64,000 nucleotides of DNA from Siniperca chuatsi (GCF_020085105.1 NC_058047.1:15696001-15760000), one strand, 5' to 3'; counted from the stretch's first letter, positions 47,925 to 62,900 are shown. The notes: generated from the sequence alone by a model not told the origin. A program made the numbers and translations.

Positions 47925-50603
47925 GTAAGGGGGGGGACTGCATGTGGATCGGAGTACACCGGCTCTGAATGGGCACTACTGCTGGTTTATCTCACTGCTG
48001 TGCTCCACATTACCTGCTCCAGTCTTCATCAGCTGGTGATGCAGAGTGAAGAGAGGAGAGCTGCACAGCACACATGTAGGCTGGACAGACCGACAGAAAA
48101 CAACTGTTGAGATTCATTTTCTATTTTAGTAGTAGGCTACATACCAACTTGGGCATGTACACGTGTACCAGGGCCTCACTCATGTGCAGTATAACCACAT
48201 TATTGTTACTAAACATGTTGATAGACCTCTGAAAGTTGAGAAAATTCTGCAACAATCAGCTGTTGGCTTCACCGCAGCAGTAGAGCCTAACTGGTGTTTT
48301 TTCAGATCCTGATGTTGATTTAAAAAAATGCACATATTTGCCAATATTTGCTTTTTGCAAAAACATAATGTAAAGCAAACTTGATGAGGATAGCTATAAT
48401 TTGGCTATTATTTAGCAGGATGTTTTACAGTTGAACAATAAATTCTGTTATTAAAGTTGAGAGTAATAGTTGAACATGTTGACCTGTAAACCTAACTGGA
48501 ATTACATTTTCTATAAAGGATACATAAAAACATATATACAACAAATAAATGTAAGTAAATGAGCAAATAATAATACACTGATATGCCGATAGTGATATAT
48601 GTGTGATAAGCCAATACTGGCCAATAATACAGACCTGCTGATAATATTGCTCGGACTCTATGCAGAAACCTAAATAAGTTGTCAAGCTAAAGCTGTACAT
48701 CTACTTTTCATTAAAAGTTAATACTATGGAACTGTGAAGTTTTCAGTCCTGACAGCAGTATTATGCAATAGTGTGATGTAACATGCACTACATGCGTCTG
48801 TAGCCATGTATCACACATGTCAAAGACTACTACGTTGTTGATATTGGATTTGCTTACAGGTAGATCGAACAGCAGCCCAGTCGCAGCAGGTCAATTCTTC
48901 AGATGTCTCTGTATTTGCTTCACTCCTTTGTTTACAACCGTGCTTTGGTTTTATGGCTCCTGTGTGTGCAGTGTTATTTTTGAACAAATGTTTGTGGAGG
49001 TTTTCTGTTTTGGCGGCTCCAACTTTTTCTTTCTCTTTCCTGCTTCATCCCACATCCACAGTGGTAGCGACACACGTGCTAGAGTAGCGTGCATAATTCA
49101 AGATCTACTTAAAAGTGCAGTCAGATAATAGAATCACGTGTGCTTTTGCATTATTTCAACACTCCTGTTCCTCAGTCTCTACTCATTAGAAATCTTTGTT
49201 ATTCACTCTATATTCGTACAAATTTCCAGAACAGCATTTCCCATGAGGTCCATCTTATGGCTGGTTGAGCGCTAGGCGTGGAACAATCCAAGAGACCGAT
49301 AAAACAGGAGAACTGGGAACAAAGTGCTTATTCAGTGTGACTCTGTGTGCTGTATTTGTCCCCCAGGAGCAAATAAGTTTGATGCGTCTGTCGTATTCTA
49401 AGAATATTTGCCATCAGTTTTGTATGTGTAGTATCACAAACAATCTTTTTGATGGAGATTTTTATTCAAGGCTCCTTATTTAGAAAGATTTGGAAACCCC
49501 CCATTGTTGTGCATTGATCTATTCAATACTATTGCTGCAGGTTTTTGTTTGCATGTTTTGTGTGGAAGAAAAACTGTAACAGGAACATCCTGAATGAACC
49601 TCCTTTTGTTCTCAGTGTTATTTTTGACTTCTGACGGATGAAAAGAGTGGAACTTGAGCTTTACAAACACTTCATTCAACATGCAGGCATACAATAAGAT
49701 GTGTGACTGCAACAATGATGCAGTGATTCCTGCAGGGAATTTGTCTTTCTGCATCTGACCTTCAACAGCACAGTCAGGGTCAACTTCAGGACACTTCAGG
49801 TGATGGATACTTGCAGTTTCAGTGGCTTGAAGTGTAACTATCATACAGTAGTGACTACATGTTAGAATTTACAAAGAATTATCTCAGGTTGTGTTTGAAT
49901 CTTATTCAACATTTTACCTTCACATGAATAAGAGAGTGATTTTTTTAACCTAGTTGGAGCTCATTTAGGAAGCTGGCACCATCTCCTCACATGAACCTGA
50001 GACCCAGTCGACTTCCACTGCTGCTGACTGCAGACCAGCTCCAGATGCCAGGGTGATGACACACAGCTTCCACTGCTCAGAAGTGGTGGGAAGTTAATCG
50101 GCCCTGTCACTGTCTGCGGGCAAATGGTTTCTCCATTTTTTTCTGAATCAGCAGAGAAAGACTAAGAGCTGATGTGATCCTCTCATAAATGTGTGTGCTC
50201 CTGTCTAGACATGAGCATAGACACGGCCTTTCAAACAGATCCTCGCCCAGCTGTAAAAATATTACTAATCTTTTGTGAAGATTAGTAAGAAGATGGAGTT
50301 ATGATTTCTCTGACATCTGTTTGGATAAAAAAAAGTGGAATATTATGTTTTTTTCTCTCACAACAAAGCAGAAACTGAAAAGCTCATGAATGTTGTAGCA
50401 GATCTTTATTTGCCCCCATGTTCTCCTAGCGTGTTGACGTCTTTATGAACTGAGTACATGGCAGCACATCAAGTCTGAGAGCTCTGATGTTGATATTACC
50501 ACAGGTAAGGAGAGGCAGAGCTGGAGCTTTCCTATTGGCCAGGCCGATCAGAGCACATCAGACCAGTCTGTGGGTACATATGCACATTAGTATCTATATC
50601 TTC

Positions 50604-50641
<38 letters not shown>
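50604..50641. repeat. (GT)n microsatellite
   Basis: About 38 bases of GT repeat within p3h2 intron 1. Confidence 0.9.
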
Positions 50642-51791
50642 CAGGCACCCTCACATGTCTGTTAGTATGCGGGTACTTGGTGGTGTTTGTGAAAATAAAT
50701 AACATTCCTGCAACATTCCAGTGTCACACACCCTCCTCCTGACATCCTCTGGCATAATGCTGCCATTGGGCATGTTAGGAGAGGCTCCACAGTCACCAAC
50801 TGTTCTCCTCACTCAGGCTGCTGCCTATGTCCCCAGCTCGCCCATCGTTTTGCCTGGCAAATATTTTATTTTCCTGTTGTGGTCTGTTTGCTTTTCTAAA
50901 AAAAGAGAGACACGCCACCTTTTGCAGGTATTAAAAGGAGACTTCTGTAGCTGCCACTGGGCTGCACCCTGATGGCCTTCAGTGATCTCTGCCACTGGCC
51001 ACAGCTCTCACTACAGTCACGATCAAAGGCCCAGAACTGCCCTCAGGGGCAAGAAGAGATCGTATTTCCAGCAACCGTATCCTTAATCTGATTGCTCTCA
51101 CAGCACTGCTGTTCCAAGAAGTGACTGAGAAAGTAGGGCTCATTATTCCTGGTTTTACTTTTCTTATGTGTTGAATTTATCAATGTTTATTTTGAATATG
51201 AAACGATGAGTGAAAAGCAGATAAAAATCATAATACTAACATGCAGTTACAATTTTTTTTTTATTCAATATACTGTATGCCTTGCAAACACTAACTTTTA
51301 TTTATTTTTTTGTTTTATTTTTATTTTACTTGGATGGACTCACATAAGTTACGCTACATAAGTAGTAGCTAAAGGGGACCTTTTAGGTGGATGGGGACAT
51401 TAAATCCTAGTGAAAATCATTCAACTGTTATATCCTTGTAAGAATCTGGGTGTTTTCCCTTGAAAATCAGTTAAAAATGAGGAGCCTTAGATATAAGCAA
51501 GGCAATGCATAGGCATAAGCTCTTCACTCCCACAACGCACCAGGGGGTCAATCATTACAAACTCCTGCTGTGCAGCTAAACATTCTTCAAACCCACAGAG
51601 CTTAATTGTAATTTTTAGTGGAAATCCCAAAATTTACAAAAATACCAAATATGTCAGAGTGAATTTTAGGTGTGTATGAAATGTGTATAAAGTGATGCAG
51701 AAAGCATCTAAAATATGTAAATATGATTAAAAGATGCAGCCATAAAACCTTGGAGTCTTGGGTTTGAATACTTTACTCAGTGCAAACATCG

Positions 51792-51940
<149 letters not shown>

Positions 51941-54796
51941 ACTGTCAAACAACCTTATAGCTTCTTAGTGGGAAATTAAATGAAATTGGATGAAATTGGA
52001 TGTTATGGGGTTAAACATGTACACTACTGACAAAGCTACATACCACTTTTACAATCTTATCTGGTTAAATTACAAGGTGAGGCTAGCGAACACTGCCATC
52101 CCTTCTGATCCGAACTCCCCAACTTCACCCTCTTTGCCAAAATGAAATTCTTGCCTTACATATGACAAATATTATTATATGCACAAATAATTATCCATTA
52201 TTAATCCATGTGGAGAAATTTGTCCTCTGCACATGACCCATCCAAATATTTAGGAGCCTGAATGCACTGCCCAGGGACAGCTAGATGCACACTCCTGTCA
52301 TGCGTGCAGTTGTGCTCATCTCATAATACATCACATCTCATATGACCAGACTATGATGAGGTTTGTTTGACAGCTTGCTTTACAAGACTGCCAACAATTA
52401 TCTTTTTTTTTTATAATGATTCTCTATGTCCCCCATGAGTTTTGGACGGCAGTTATCAGTAATTAAGCAGGTTGATGATGCTCCATAATGACCCTGTTGA
52501 CGTGCACATCTTGTGCGACCAGTTTAACCCCAGTTCTGAGGACAATCAATGTAAATGTAGCCTCAATGTTGAGGAACAAGGATTAACAAACTCCATGCCA
52601 AAAAATGTGGAGACTTGGCAGGAATTGCAAAATGTAACCTGACTATGATTTGACACACACAATGCATTTCTTCTAATTGCACTGACATAATCTAGAAGGA
52701 AGCAGCTTTCTCATGAGTTAATTATATTAATCTGTCTTGGGAAATAGGGACACGTAATTCAGTAACCATCCCATTGTCATTTTGTTTTGAGAACTTCCCT
52801 GTGTTTCCCAGCACGATGTTAAAAGGGGACAGTGGGTCAGAACAGTATCTGAAGCCTGCTGATGTTGTGAGCCTCCTCTGGAATTTTGTCTTTAAAGTCT
52901 GACGCATTCGTGATTCCACTGTGAACACGATGATTCGATTACAACACAGCAGGCAGCTCGTGGCTCAAGTACAGTCCTCCTCGCCTTAGATGGCCACGTG
53001 GTTCAATGAAATCTGCTGCCTTAGTCGTAATTAGAGGTCAGGTATGTGTGAAGGAAGAATGATTGCAATGCTTTGGTGCATTCTTGCTGTGATTTGTTTT
53101 ATCTTCCCTTTTCAGTTTATGGAGAGAAATTGAAAGAATTAGGCTGCAGCATGAGGGTCTGTTTCCAGCTCCCACATCAGCTTAAACCCCAGCGAGGAAT
53201 GTTGGACGTAGTGAACATTTGAGTGGAAAATGAACAGATTTTGTACAGACAGAGCTCATAGCAGTGAGTGTTGTGCACTAGCTGGGAATCCCAGATGATG
53301 TTATTGTCATCTGCAGCTGATAATAAGGGGAAGCAAAGGGTTTAGACAGAGGGAGAGTGAGCTCTGTCTTTGGATTGGTTAAAGCAAGCAGTAACGCTGC
53401 CATTTGCTCAGAGGCAGGCAGGTTGTTGGCCGCCAAGTCAGATTTATGTGTTTGATGTATCCGCGGGGTCGTTTTGCGGTTATCCTTTTTGCAACACACA
53501 GTACACACTACTACTCCACACTGACAGAAGAAATCGGCTCTCCATCCCACTCTTCCCTCTGATTGCACGTATGCTTGACTGGAGGAAATGAAGACTGTGA
53601 CTCATTTAAAAGGTCCATTTAGAGACTGTGATCACAAACTGCTGGCTGTAGCTTCATATTTACCGAACAGACACGAGAATGGTATCAATCTGAACATCTA
53701 ACTCTCTGCAAGAAAGTGAATAAGACTATTTCCTAAAATGTCAAACTATTTCTTTGACGATTGTTTATCAATACGTCTTAAACTTTCTACAAAACAAAGC
53801 TAATATATCTTACCAGAGGTAGCCACTTGATACACTGCTGGAACCGAAAAAAAATTTCACTCCTCTGTTCCCAAACGTAAAAACATAAAAATAATAATTA
53901 ATTGGAAGTATATCAAGACCAAAATTTTTGAGATAAGATTCAAGTACTTTCAAGTCTTCTCTCACTGAAATTTCCAAGAAAATCATTACTTTGTGTGTCA
54001 CAGCCTTAAATCATTGATAATGGAAAACGGGGATCAGAGGTGTAAAGAGATGGATACTGTCTTTAATAAATGGAAATCACCTTATTAATGATCACCATTA
54101 TCTTCTCCTTTGCACACACCTGCAGTGCCAACATGCTGCTCTCCTGGCTCCCCTAACCTAGCGTGCAGTGCTGTGCTTTGCCCAGACAGCCAGACATTGT
54201 GGCACTTGGCTGTGCCAAAGGCCTTCTGCATGACTGGATTTGAGCGAATAACGGACCACAGGAATGTGGGAGCGCACTGTGGTGCAACACACCAATATTG
54301 TTCTCGCCCTGATTAACAATTAAACAGCTGCAGGAGAGAAGGAGGCAGGAGGCTGGTTAAGAATCACAGCTGAAAACACTGCTGTGGTTTGTGAACTGGG
54401 ATGAGACCACAGCAGGTTGTAGAAGGGAGTCAGACTTGGCTCGGAGGTGACTTTGTCAAGCGCTGGCATCTGTGAATGTGTAGCTGAGGCCAAACAAAAC
54501 AGCAGACCGGCCAGAAGCAGGAGCTGACGGCAATCAGGACGTTTTTGATTCAAGTTCCAAACCTTCACTCTTGATTAATAGAGATATTTATCACTGTGAC
54601 TGCATTCTGACCACAGTGTATTCTCAATTTATGGAAGATCACAATATCCCTTGTCACAAAAGGGAGGATTTGGACCAAGATTCACTGTCTAGATCCAACC
54701 AGCTCAAGAACAGCATTTAGATATACGTTTATGTAGATTTCTGTATTTCACTAGGCAGTAAGGACAGTTGTTACTACTACAGATTCATTGTGTCAT

Positions 54797-54821
54797 TGTG
54801 TGTGTGTGTGTGTGTGTGTGT
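54797..54821. repeat. (GT)n microsatellite
   Basis: About 25 bases of GT repeat. Confidence 0.9.
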
Positions 54822-56489
54822 CTGTCTGTAAATTCTGGTTGTGTGTGTATTATTCTTTGTGTTTGGTGATTATCAGTCTGGCCATAGACTCCCGGGTGTC
54901 TGAGTGGAGAAATCAGGGCTGGGATGGAAAAACCAGAGTTTGCCAGGCATCTGTTCAGCTTCACTAGTGACCTGAACTATGTGTTGGCTGCTGCGGGAGT
55001 GCAAGCACAGAAACCATTTCTATCTGTCATGTGTCAACTTCTACACAGCAGACAGAATCATCAAATCATGAAAAAGTTGAAAAAATTTATTTTTCTGTTG
55101 AGTGCGACACCCACACAATACACACAAACTGAGTAGAAATATGTTTGCATGTATTTTTCCTGTGTTTGACAAATGTGCTGACTTTCCGAGAAAAATACTT
55201 AAGTGAGCTTTGGACAGTTTTGACGATGTACTGCTTCAGACAGAGCATCTACAGACAAACAGTTTGCTGTGAACGCTGCAGTGGTTAAGTAAGAGAGAAG
55301 GAACCTTTTATGAATTTATGGGTGCTGTTGAAGAGAAAGAACATACATTGATCTCTGTTGTTGAATTAGTCATACACCCATGGGTTTGTCATATTCTGTA
55401 AACCTAGCTGTTAAAATAGGGGAGGTGGAAAGAGCCAGTGTACACTGACTAGGGGTGTTGTTAATTTTGTTTTTTTACCAAAATGTTTGTTCACATGAAG
55501 CCAGTAGTCAGTTCAGGATCTATTCTGAGTGTCTTAGTGTCCTGTGACTAAACACATATTTGGCTTTGACAGAGCTGTTGGCACAGATTCAAGCCAACCT
55601 TTTAGTCCACACAAAGAGTAAAATGTTCCTCAGGTTTTCTGAGGTATCCTGTATCCACCTGACAGCTTGTTCTGTACAACCGTGAGCTATAAATTGTGCT
55701 AACGTCTCAAGTTGCTTCTGTCCTCAGCAGATAATTTCTCACAGTGGAGAGCTCTGGGCTTCATGGTGGAAACCACAAAGAGGGTAAAGGTCAAATCTGT
55801 TGTGGAAAACACTGGAAGATGAAGTCGTTTAAGTTTTTTAAATTTAAGTATAGAAGGTTTTTACCATTTTGTCTTTCAACAGCTTAAATGTACACAGTAC
55901 ACTGTATAGTTTTAATAAATATTTAATCTGTGGTGCCCAGTCATGTATTGATCCTATGCAGAGCCACAGCAGTGTCACATGTCTCCTGTGCCCTTTTTCC
56001 ACTGGCTTGGTGAAGCACACATTTGCCATATCATGGCATCATATGATCGTATGCATTTCGACTGCACCCTCACAGCTTGAGTAACTGATATTGTTTTGAT
56101 ATTATGGTTCTGCTAAGAAAGAAGACTATAGCTGTATCGTCATTTAGAGTGTTTATTGTGAACATAACTCTATTGCATAGAAGTGCCTAGGATGTAGTGT
56201 ATATTTTCATATTACCACTCTTTCCTGCTTGTTTTTCATATTTTCTATGCTTTGCAGCAACATAATATACACATAATTCATGTTTTTTTTTTCCAAACAA
56301 ACTGAATTTATTTCTCAGGGAGATATCAAAGGATCTGATGGTATAAACCTTCCCAAGTCCAGTTTTGTGAATCTGGCTGACTAGAAGGGTCAGTGAAGGT
56401 CATGCCCAGTCACGAGACACAGACTATACAATTACTGTAACTTAGAATATATGACAAAGAATTAAATGTCATTTAGAATGGAATACTGT

Positions 56490-56715
56490 ACAGCTGAAAT
56501 GATTAGTCAATTAATCGATTAGTCATGAGAAAATTAATTATTAACAATTTTGATAATCCATGAATCATTTAAGTAATTTTCAAGCAAACATGCAGGAAGC
56601 AATACTCTGATTCCAGCTTCTCAAATGTGAATTATTGTAGGTTTTCTATGCTAGTTACGAATTTTATGTGAATATCTTTGGGTTTTGGGCTGTTTAAATT
56701 TAAATCATGGATCCT
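56490..56715 (-). mobile_element. MITE related to the GGGCTGCAACTAA family
   Basis: Begins CAGCTGAAATGATTAGTCAA and has TTTGATAATCCATGAATCAT, TTTTCAAGCAAACATGC and CCAGCTTCTCAAATGTGAAT, the reversed interior of this family. The far end is diverged. Confidence 0.6.
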
Positions 56716-57557
56716 GTACCAAATCCTCCAGTATTCCTCAGAGGTTAGAATAATTCACTTGTTTACCTTTTTGACCCCACAGCTGTTTCCTGTAAAATTC
56801 CTTTAGCAGTATTGATTGTTTATTCAGGCCCACTCCGCTGTCGTCAGCCTGCAGGGCGATTTTCCCATGGTGACTTTGTTGTAAATGTGTGCTTATGTTG
56901 CACTGTTTGTGTGTGTGCACTGTATGTGTGTGTGAAACTAAGATATGTAGTTGGATATCAGAATATGTCCCACATCAAAAGGTCAACAAGTACTTTAGCC
57001 ACGTCCTGCCTGTCTTGTATTATATGAGTTCCAGTGCAGATGTCTTTATTTCACACCATGAAAAGACAACATTACAGCTCTCTGAATCCACCCTACGCTA
57101 CACATCACTAAGTTAAGTTTGACAGCTGGCGTAGAGAAGGGGACTATTTCCAATTTGCACACACCCCCTCCCTCTGACCGCCAAAGAATAATTCATCTTA
57201 GCAGTGCATAACGCCAGGATTTCCAACTATTATCCCCTGCCGCTCTGTGACCTGCTTATCTTTGTCGTTAGATCTCAGCATCTCCTCTCCCCGAGAGGTT
57301 ATTCCCTGCAGGGAAACAGTATTACACCTATTTAGAAGACAGGAGAAAGTAGTTTATGATCACATGTTGACCTGACCCCTGGCCGACCTTGCAGTGTCTC
57401 CATGTGGTTCAGATCTCTGAATTGCAGCTAATAATAGTGCTAAACAGCGCTAGGCACAAGGAGCCACAGACAGGCCTTTTAATCAAAATAGTGTGAGTGG
57501 GAGAGTGACGTTGAGGCTGAAATGTGCACTAAAGGTATTTTTCTTGAGTTGCACTTA

Positions 57558-58759
57558 CAGTGCATCCGGAAGTATATAAGTCTGGGATCTGGCTGGGCCA
57601 CTCAAGGACATTCACAGAGTTGACCCGTAGCCACTCCTTTGTTATCTTGGCTGTGTGCTTAGGGTCGTTGTCCTGTTGGAAGATGAACCCTCTCCCCAGT
57701 CTGAGGTCCAGAGCGCTCTGGAGTAGGTTTTCATCAAGGATGTCTCTTTACATTGCTACATTCATCTTTCCCTCGATCCTGACTAGTCTCCCAGTTCCTG
57801 CCGCTTAAAAACATCCCCACAGCATGATGCTACCACCACGCTTCACTGTAGGGATGGTATTGGCCAGGTGATGAGCGGTGCCTGGTGTCCTCCAGACATG
57901 ACGCTTGCCATTCAAGCCAAAGAATTCAATCTTTGTTTCATCAGACCAGAGAGTTTTGTTTCTCACGGTTTGAGAGTCCTTCAGGCGCCTTTTGGCAGAC
58001 TCCAGGCAGGAGTCATGTGCCTTTTATTGAGGAGTGGCTTCCATCGGGCCACTCTACCATACAGGCCTGATTGTGGAGTGCTGCAGAAATGGTTGTTCTT
58101 CTGGAAGGTTCTCCACTCTCCACAGAGAAACGCTGGAGCCCTGTCAGAGTGACCATCGGGTTCTTGGTCACCTCCCTGACTAAGGCCCTTCTCCCCCGAT
58201 CGCTCAGTTTGGCCGGGTGGCCAGCTCTAGGAAGAGTCCTGGTGGTTCCAAACGTCTTCCATTTACGGATGATGGAGGCCACTGTACTCATTGGGACCTT
58301 CAATGCTGCAGAAATGTACCCTTCCCCAGATCTGTGCCTCGAATCAATCCTGTCTCGGAGGTCTACAGACAATTCCTTGGACTTCATGTTAAGTGTGGGA
58401 CCTTATATAGACAGGTGTGTGCCTCTCCAAATCATGGCCAATCAACTGATTTTAACACAGGTGGCCTCCAATCAAGTTGCAGATCATCTCAAGGATGATC
58501 AGTGGAAACAGGATGCACCTGAGCTCAGTTTTGAGTGTCATGGCAAAGACTGTGAATACTTACATATACATGTGATTTTTTCGTTTTCTGTAAAATAATT
58601 TTGCAAAGATTTCAAACAAACCTCTTTCACGTTGTCATTATGGGGTATTGTTTGTAGAATTTTGAGGAAAATAATGAATTTAATCCATTTTGAAATAAGG
58701 CTGTAACATAACAAAATGTGGAAAAAGTGAAGCGCTGTGAATACTTTCCGGATGCACTG
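57558..58759 (-). mobile_element. Tc1/mariner element, internally truncated and inactive
   Basis: A 1,202-bp element flanked by TA on both sides (57556-57557, 58760-58761). The right end, read inward, is CAGTGCATCCGGAAAGTATT; the left end matches only its first 13 bases (CAGTGCATCCGGA) and then runs straight into the transposase remnant. Intact relatives are about 1.6 kb. The left inverted repeat is thus shortened, and the 3' part of the transposase is missing. Confidence 0.9.
57590..58387 (-). pseudogene. Broken Tc1 transposase
   Basis: Starts at the ATG at 58385-58387 (MKSKELSVDLRDRI), with the paired helix-turn-helix DNA-binding region (VASIIRKWKTFGTTRTLPRAG split over about 35-60) followed by NPMVTLTGLQRFSVESGEPS. 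The frame is lost near 58075. In another frame the first two catalytic Asp motifs are readable ([10 protein letters not shown] and [12 protein letters not shown]). At least two stops interrupt that frame (after IMLWGCF and after KMNVAM). The coding sequence stops at PSQIPDL, so the third acidic catalytic residue and about 80 C-terminal residues are absent. It cannot encode active transposase. Confidence 0.88.
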
Positions 58760-59431
58760 TATGTCATCTGTAGCAAATTAGAGGTTCTTCTCAGTGGCTC
58801 AGTTAATGAGACAATGAGGTTTTTGGGATGAGCCGTCTATCAGCTGTATGAATTACTTATCTAAACACAGTGCTCTTTATTTCACAGACCTGCTTTACAG
58901 CATCAATCTGCCGCTTGATTGTTGTTTACACCATTATCCGTGCTGCTTAAATTGACCTGAGACAATTATTTAGAGAACAATAACTCATCTGTTTCTAAAA
59001 TAAATCCCCTAAATCCCCCAAGAAAGCTGAAAGTAGTTTTGGACTCCCAACATGTGGAGGGGTCATGTCTCATGGCTTCCAGTGATGGAGATTAAACAGA
59101 ATAAAACAGTGTGTACGTGTTGATCTTCCCTCATATGCATCCTGAGCCAAATGTCCTTAAAGACCCCTTTGCTGTCAATTTAGGACTTTCCCCGAGCAGA
59201 AGGAGTATATCATCTGTAAAAAGTTAAAGTGAGGTCAGTTCCGCATCATCTCCTGCTGGCTCCTACAGCGGGCTTTAAAGATTAGCTAAACTGTTTTAAT
59301 AGGGCAAAAACTGAGACAGAGGGAGTTACTCAGGACTGAAAATCCTTGACAGCTCTTTGGCTTGGAAAATAAAAGAGTTCAAAACAAATTAATCATTTGT
59401 CTAATAGAGTTAGTACCCATCTGCTCAAAGC

Positions 59432-59925
59432 AGGGCTGCAACAAATTAATATACTGACAAATCAGTAATTTTGATTTATTATAGCAATTAATTGACCTGC
59501 TGGCTTAAACCTGCAATAATATGGCCACTTGGGGGGGTAACAGAACCAAGCTGTGAACACAACGCATGTTGTCACCGTTTAAGTTGATATGGTGAACTTA
59601 CTAGCATACAGTTGCCTATTTATACATCCAGCACATCCAGCATATTCTCTCTTGTTTTAGCTCTGTTTTCTTCTCCACCAACTCCTGAGGGAAATATCTA
59701 ACTCTTTAGCTGCTAAATGCTCCACTACATTCACCAGCTGCTCCCTAACTTTGTCTGTCTGATGTCAAGTGCTGCTGTACAGTGGGCTTTTAGAGCTTTT
59801 TACAGCTGAAAATTGCCCCCTGCCAGAGCAGTGAAAGTGAACCAAAAGTTGCAGGCCCTAAAACCAACATAATGAGCTGAAAGTTGCAATAAAGCTAAAG
59901 CTATTATCACCCACTAATTTTCAGT
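59432..59925 (+). repeat. Old fish interspersed repeats (two joined fragments)
   Basis: 59432-59500 is a stub of the GGGCTGCAAC family. 59520-59925 carries phrases familiar from another fish repeat: CCACCAACTCCTGAGGGAAA, TTTAGCTGCTAAATGCTCCA, AGTGAAAGTGAACCAAAAGT and TGCAGGCCCTA. No coding capacity. Confidence 0.45.
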
Positions 59926-62900
59926 GGGTTTGTCACTGAAAGCTACCCCTTTCACATCCAAGTAGTCATGTGATCCATTGTCAATATAAAAATATTGATT
60001 GTAGCTGCTTTAGAAAGAAGTTGTAACTTCGCTGTCACATTGTCATCGTCCTGTCAGGTGATGGAAAAAAACAGCTGCTATTTAGCCAAAGTTCAGAAAG
60101 CACCATGCTAACAAATGCATTTGGCATTCAAAGTGATGTTCATATCCTACATTATGTTTCTTAGTTGTGTGTTAGATTGTACTCTACATCCTGCCCAGAA
60201 TTGCACACAGTTTCAAGACGGTCATGTGTATTTTAAAGTGTTTGTGATGGTATGATGCCAAATGAATGTTGTGATGAGTACACAGAGAAAAACAACCCTG
60301 TGGCATCAACCCTGATAAGCATTGACCAAAACTGCAGGATATACAAACAAATCATTGTTTTATGGCTTCTATTTAGTAAAAATTATTTGTCTTGTACGTA
60401 AACAAGAATTACATTACATACAGCCTCTTCTAGGGGCTTAAAATCACTGCAGTGTAGGTTGAAAGGTTTAATTGTCTTACAGCTCTGAAGCAGTGATGCC
60501 AGTTTGAGTGTGATTGTGTTCAAATGTATTTCTTAAAGTAACTAATACACCTTAAGACATTTAGGATGATGTCAAATGATTTACTCATAAAGGCCCATCC
60601 TAAACTATGTAAAGCCTGGTTAAATCCCTGAAGACTGCTGTCAGCTGCAGTTTATTCTACAATAGCTCTTTACAGTTGGCTTCTGCTTGAGGCTAGTGTT
60701 TATGTTCATTTCTGTTTGTCAATTTAGTAATGAGTCATTAAAGTGAAGATTTGGAAGTTCAGTTTATGTAAAGCATACACAGGACTGTGATGTCACCCAG
60801 TGGGAGAGCCCCTGCAAAGAATGTAAACTTTTTGGCTCCAATCGTGATTTTTGAGAGAAAGCAACCTCAGCGCTGCCACTTCAGGACAATGTATTACCCC
60901 GTGACCACATGCACTCAATAAAAGGGGGAGGCATCAGTCTTCTTGAATGTTTACATGCTGAAGTAATCGTTTAACTCGTGGAGACAGAGGAATACAGGAA
61001 AATAAACGCTTCCTCCTGCTGTAATCATAAACATTATGACACAGCCAAGGCCAGAGACCCGTTCAGTTCTGGAGAAAAGAGACTTCTAGAAAGTTCACAG
61101 ACTGTTTGGTATTCATGCAGAGGGTATCCGATGTCATCCTGAATATGTTTTGTGTTTTGTATAATGGTGTGGCACATTTACAATCATTTATTAGTTTGTC
61201 CTTGAAGCTCTTTTGTTCCATCTCTGGTTCCTGTTTGCAAAAGCCCTGAGTTTTGTTGTTATAGTTTTGTTGGATGTTATTGTTCATTGAAGAGGCCTTC
61301 AGAAAGAAAGGAATGGGAAATGTATTTTCATTTTTGTGTTTAGTGAACAGTTGTATGTTAAGTTTCTGGTGTTTATAGCCTGAATTTTAGTCCTACATTA
61401 GTATCCAATACAAATTCAATTTATCAGTTTCAGCTGTTTTGTGTCATGGCGTGACAAGTCCTATGTCCAGCTAAAGGTAGCAAAAGCGATGATTATTGAT
61501 TATAGAAAGCTTTCTTTCACTCGTATAATGACTGAGGGAAATCAAGCTCGGGGGAAAACTGCAAATATCTGGCTGCTGTTCAGGAGAAGAAACTATTTTG
61601 ATTTTAATAAAGATGCCATTTAAACAAGGGCAGCTGTGTCTTTTCTTTTGGAGGAAAATGAACAGTTTTTCTGCTGGTTTATAGGAATTTAATAGAAACA
61701 GGATTACCCTCTTTTATTGTTGTCTAGTATAGTAAGATTTCCACATTGGCAGTAAAATAGGCTTGATAGTCTTCTTAATTTAGCAGTTAAATACTTGGGG
61801 TGCTTCAGTCCCAGCTCAGAGGTATTTACAGAATATGAGTCCTCTGGAAGGCCAAGGCCATCCTAGACTGTCCTGACTAGCCCTGTGCAAAGAGTTTGAA
61901 CTCCTGCCATCATCCACTGCTGTGGAGTGCGTGCTAGGAGGACAAAAGGACTGCAGGTTGCTTTTGTATCCATGGCCATCAATAATGCTCAACATGGAAT
62001 AGCTTATGCACATTAAAAGTTGTCCTCTCTGCCTCCTTTTCAACTGTAAAATTTCCTGTTTTAATATTTGCCTGTTCCTCACTTTTGCTCTTATCTTCTG
62101 ATCGTTGATTTTTACTACCACACAGTTTTGTGTGTTTGTTTGTTTAACTACTGTGGTGCTGGTTGGTGTGGTATTAAACCTGGCAGCACATTTTACTTAG
62201 TTACCAACTACCCAATCAGTTCATGTGAAGTTTAAACTTGGAGGTAGGGTCAGTAACAGTGTTTATTATTGCTAAGATGCAAGCATAGCTGCTAATCATA
62301 GTGAGTAAACTGTTGATGCCAAGTTAATTATATTAACACTGGCCAAGTTGATACTAAAGTACACTGACTCAATCATAAAACTCACTCTTTTTGACAGACT
62401 GAAAAACTGTTTTCGTAATAATGATTATACCATTGCAATCAGAACTCATGATGAACTTTTAATTATCTTTATTGGCACATACTCCAAAATAAAATGCTGC
62501 TGCCAACATCCACCATTGTGTCTTCCACTTAAAAGATTGCAATGTTGTGTAATGGTGTTGTTAAGTGGTGCAGCAGATATCATTGTGGATAAAGACGCCA
62601 TGTGCTGCTGAGTGAGTTTGTAATCTCTGACAACAATGCATCTTTACATTCATTCATCTATACAAGCAGCTTCATGGCCGTATCACATCCCTGTCAGAGC
62701 ATCTATAAAGCAACCATATCAGTTACTCTGTGTAATAAGTCCTGCTGTCTCTCGACATGTGGATGAGTCCTCAGAGCTCTTAAATCTAACCATAAATAAC
62801 CAAAAACAGCTTCTTCTCTTCAGTACAGATACTGAGTTAAAACACGTTTAGCTTTAGTTGGCTTCCTGGGAGGAGTGTACAGTTTTCCATGGCAGAGTTA

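Noticed and set aside
49476-49844. 122-codon minus-strand frame in p3h2 intron 1
   Set aside because: No recognisable family and no promoter or splice context; consistent with chance.
55715-55780. Candidate p3h2 exon 2 (bounded by CCTCAG and GTAAAG)
   Set aside because: Its translation does not resemble the P3H N-terminal domain that must continue from exon 1.
58071-58598. 175-codon plus-strand frame
   Set aside because: Antisense of the Tc1 transposase relic.
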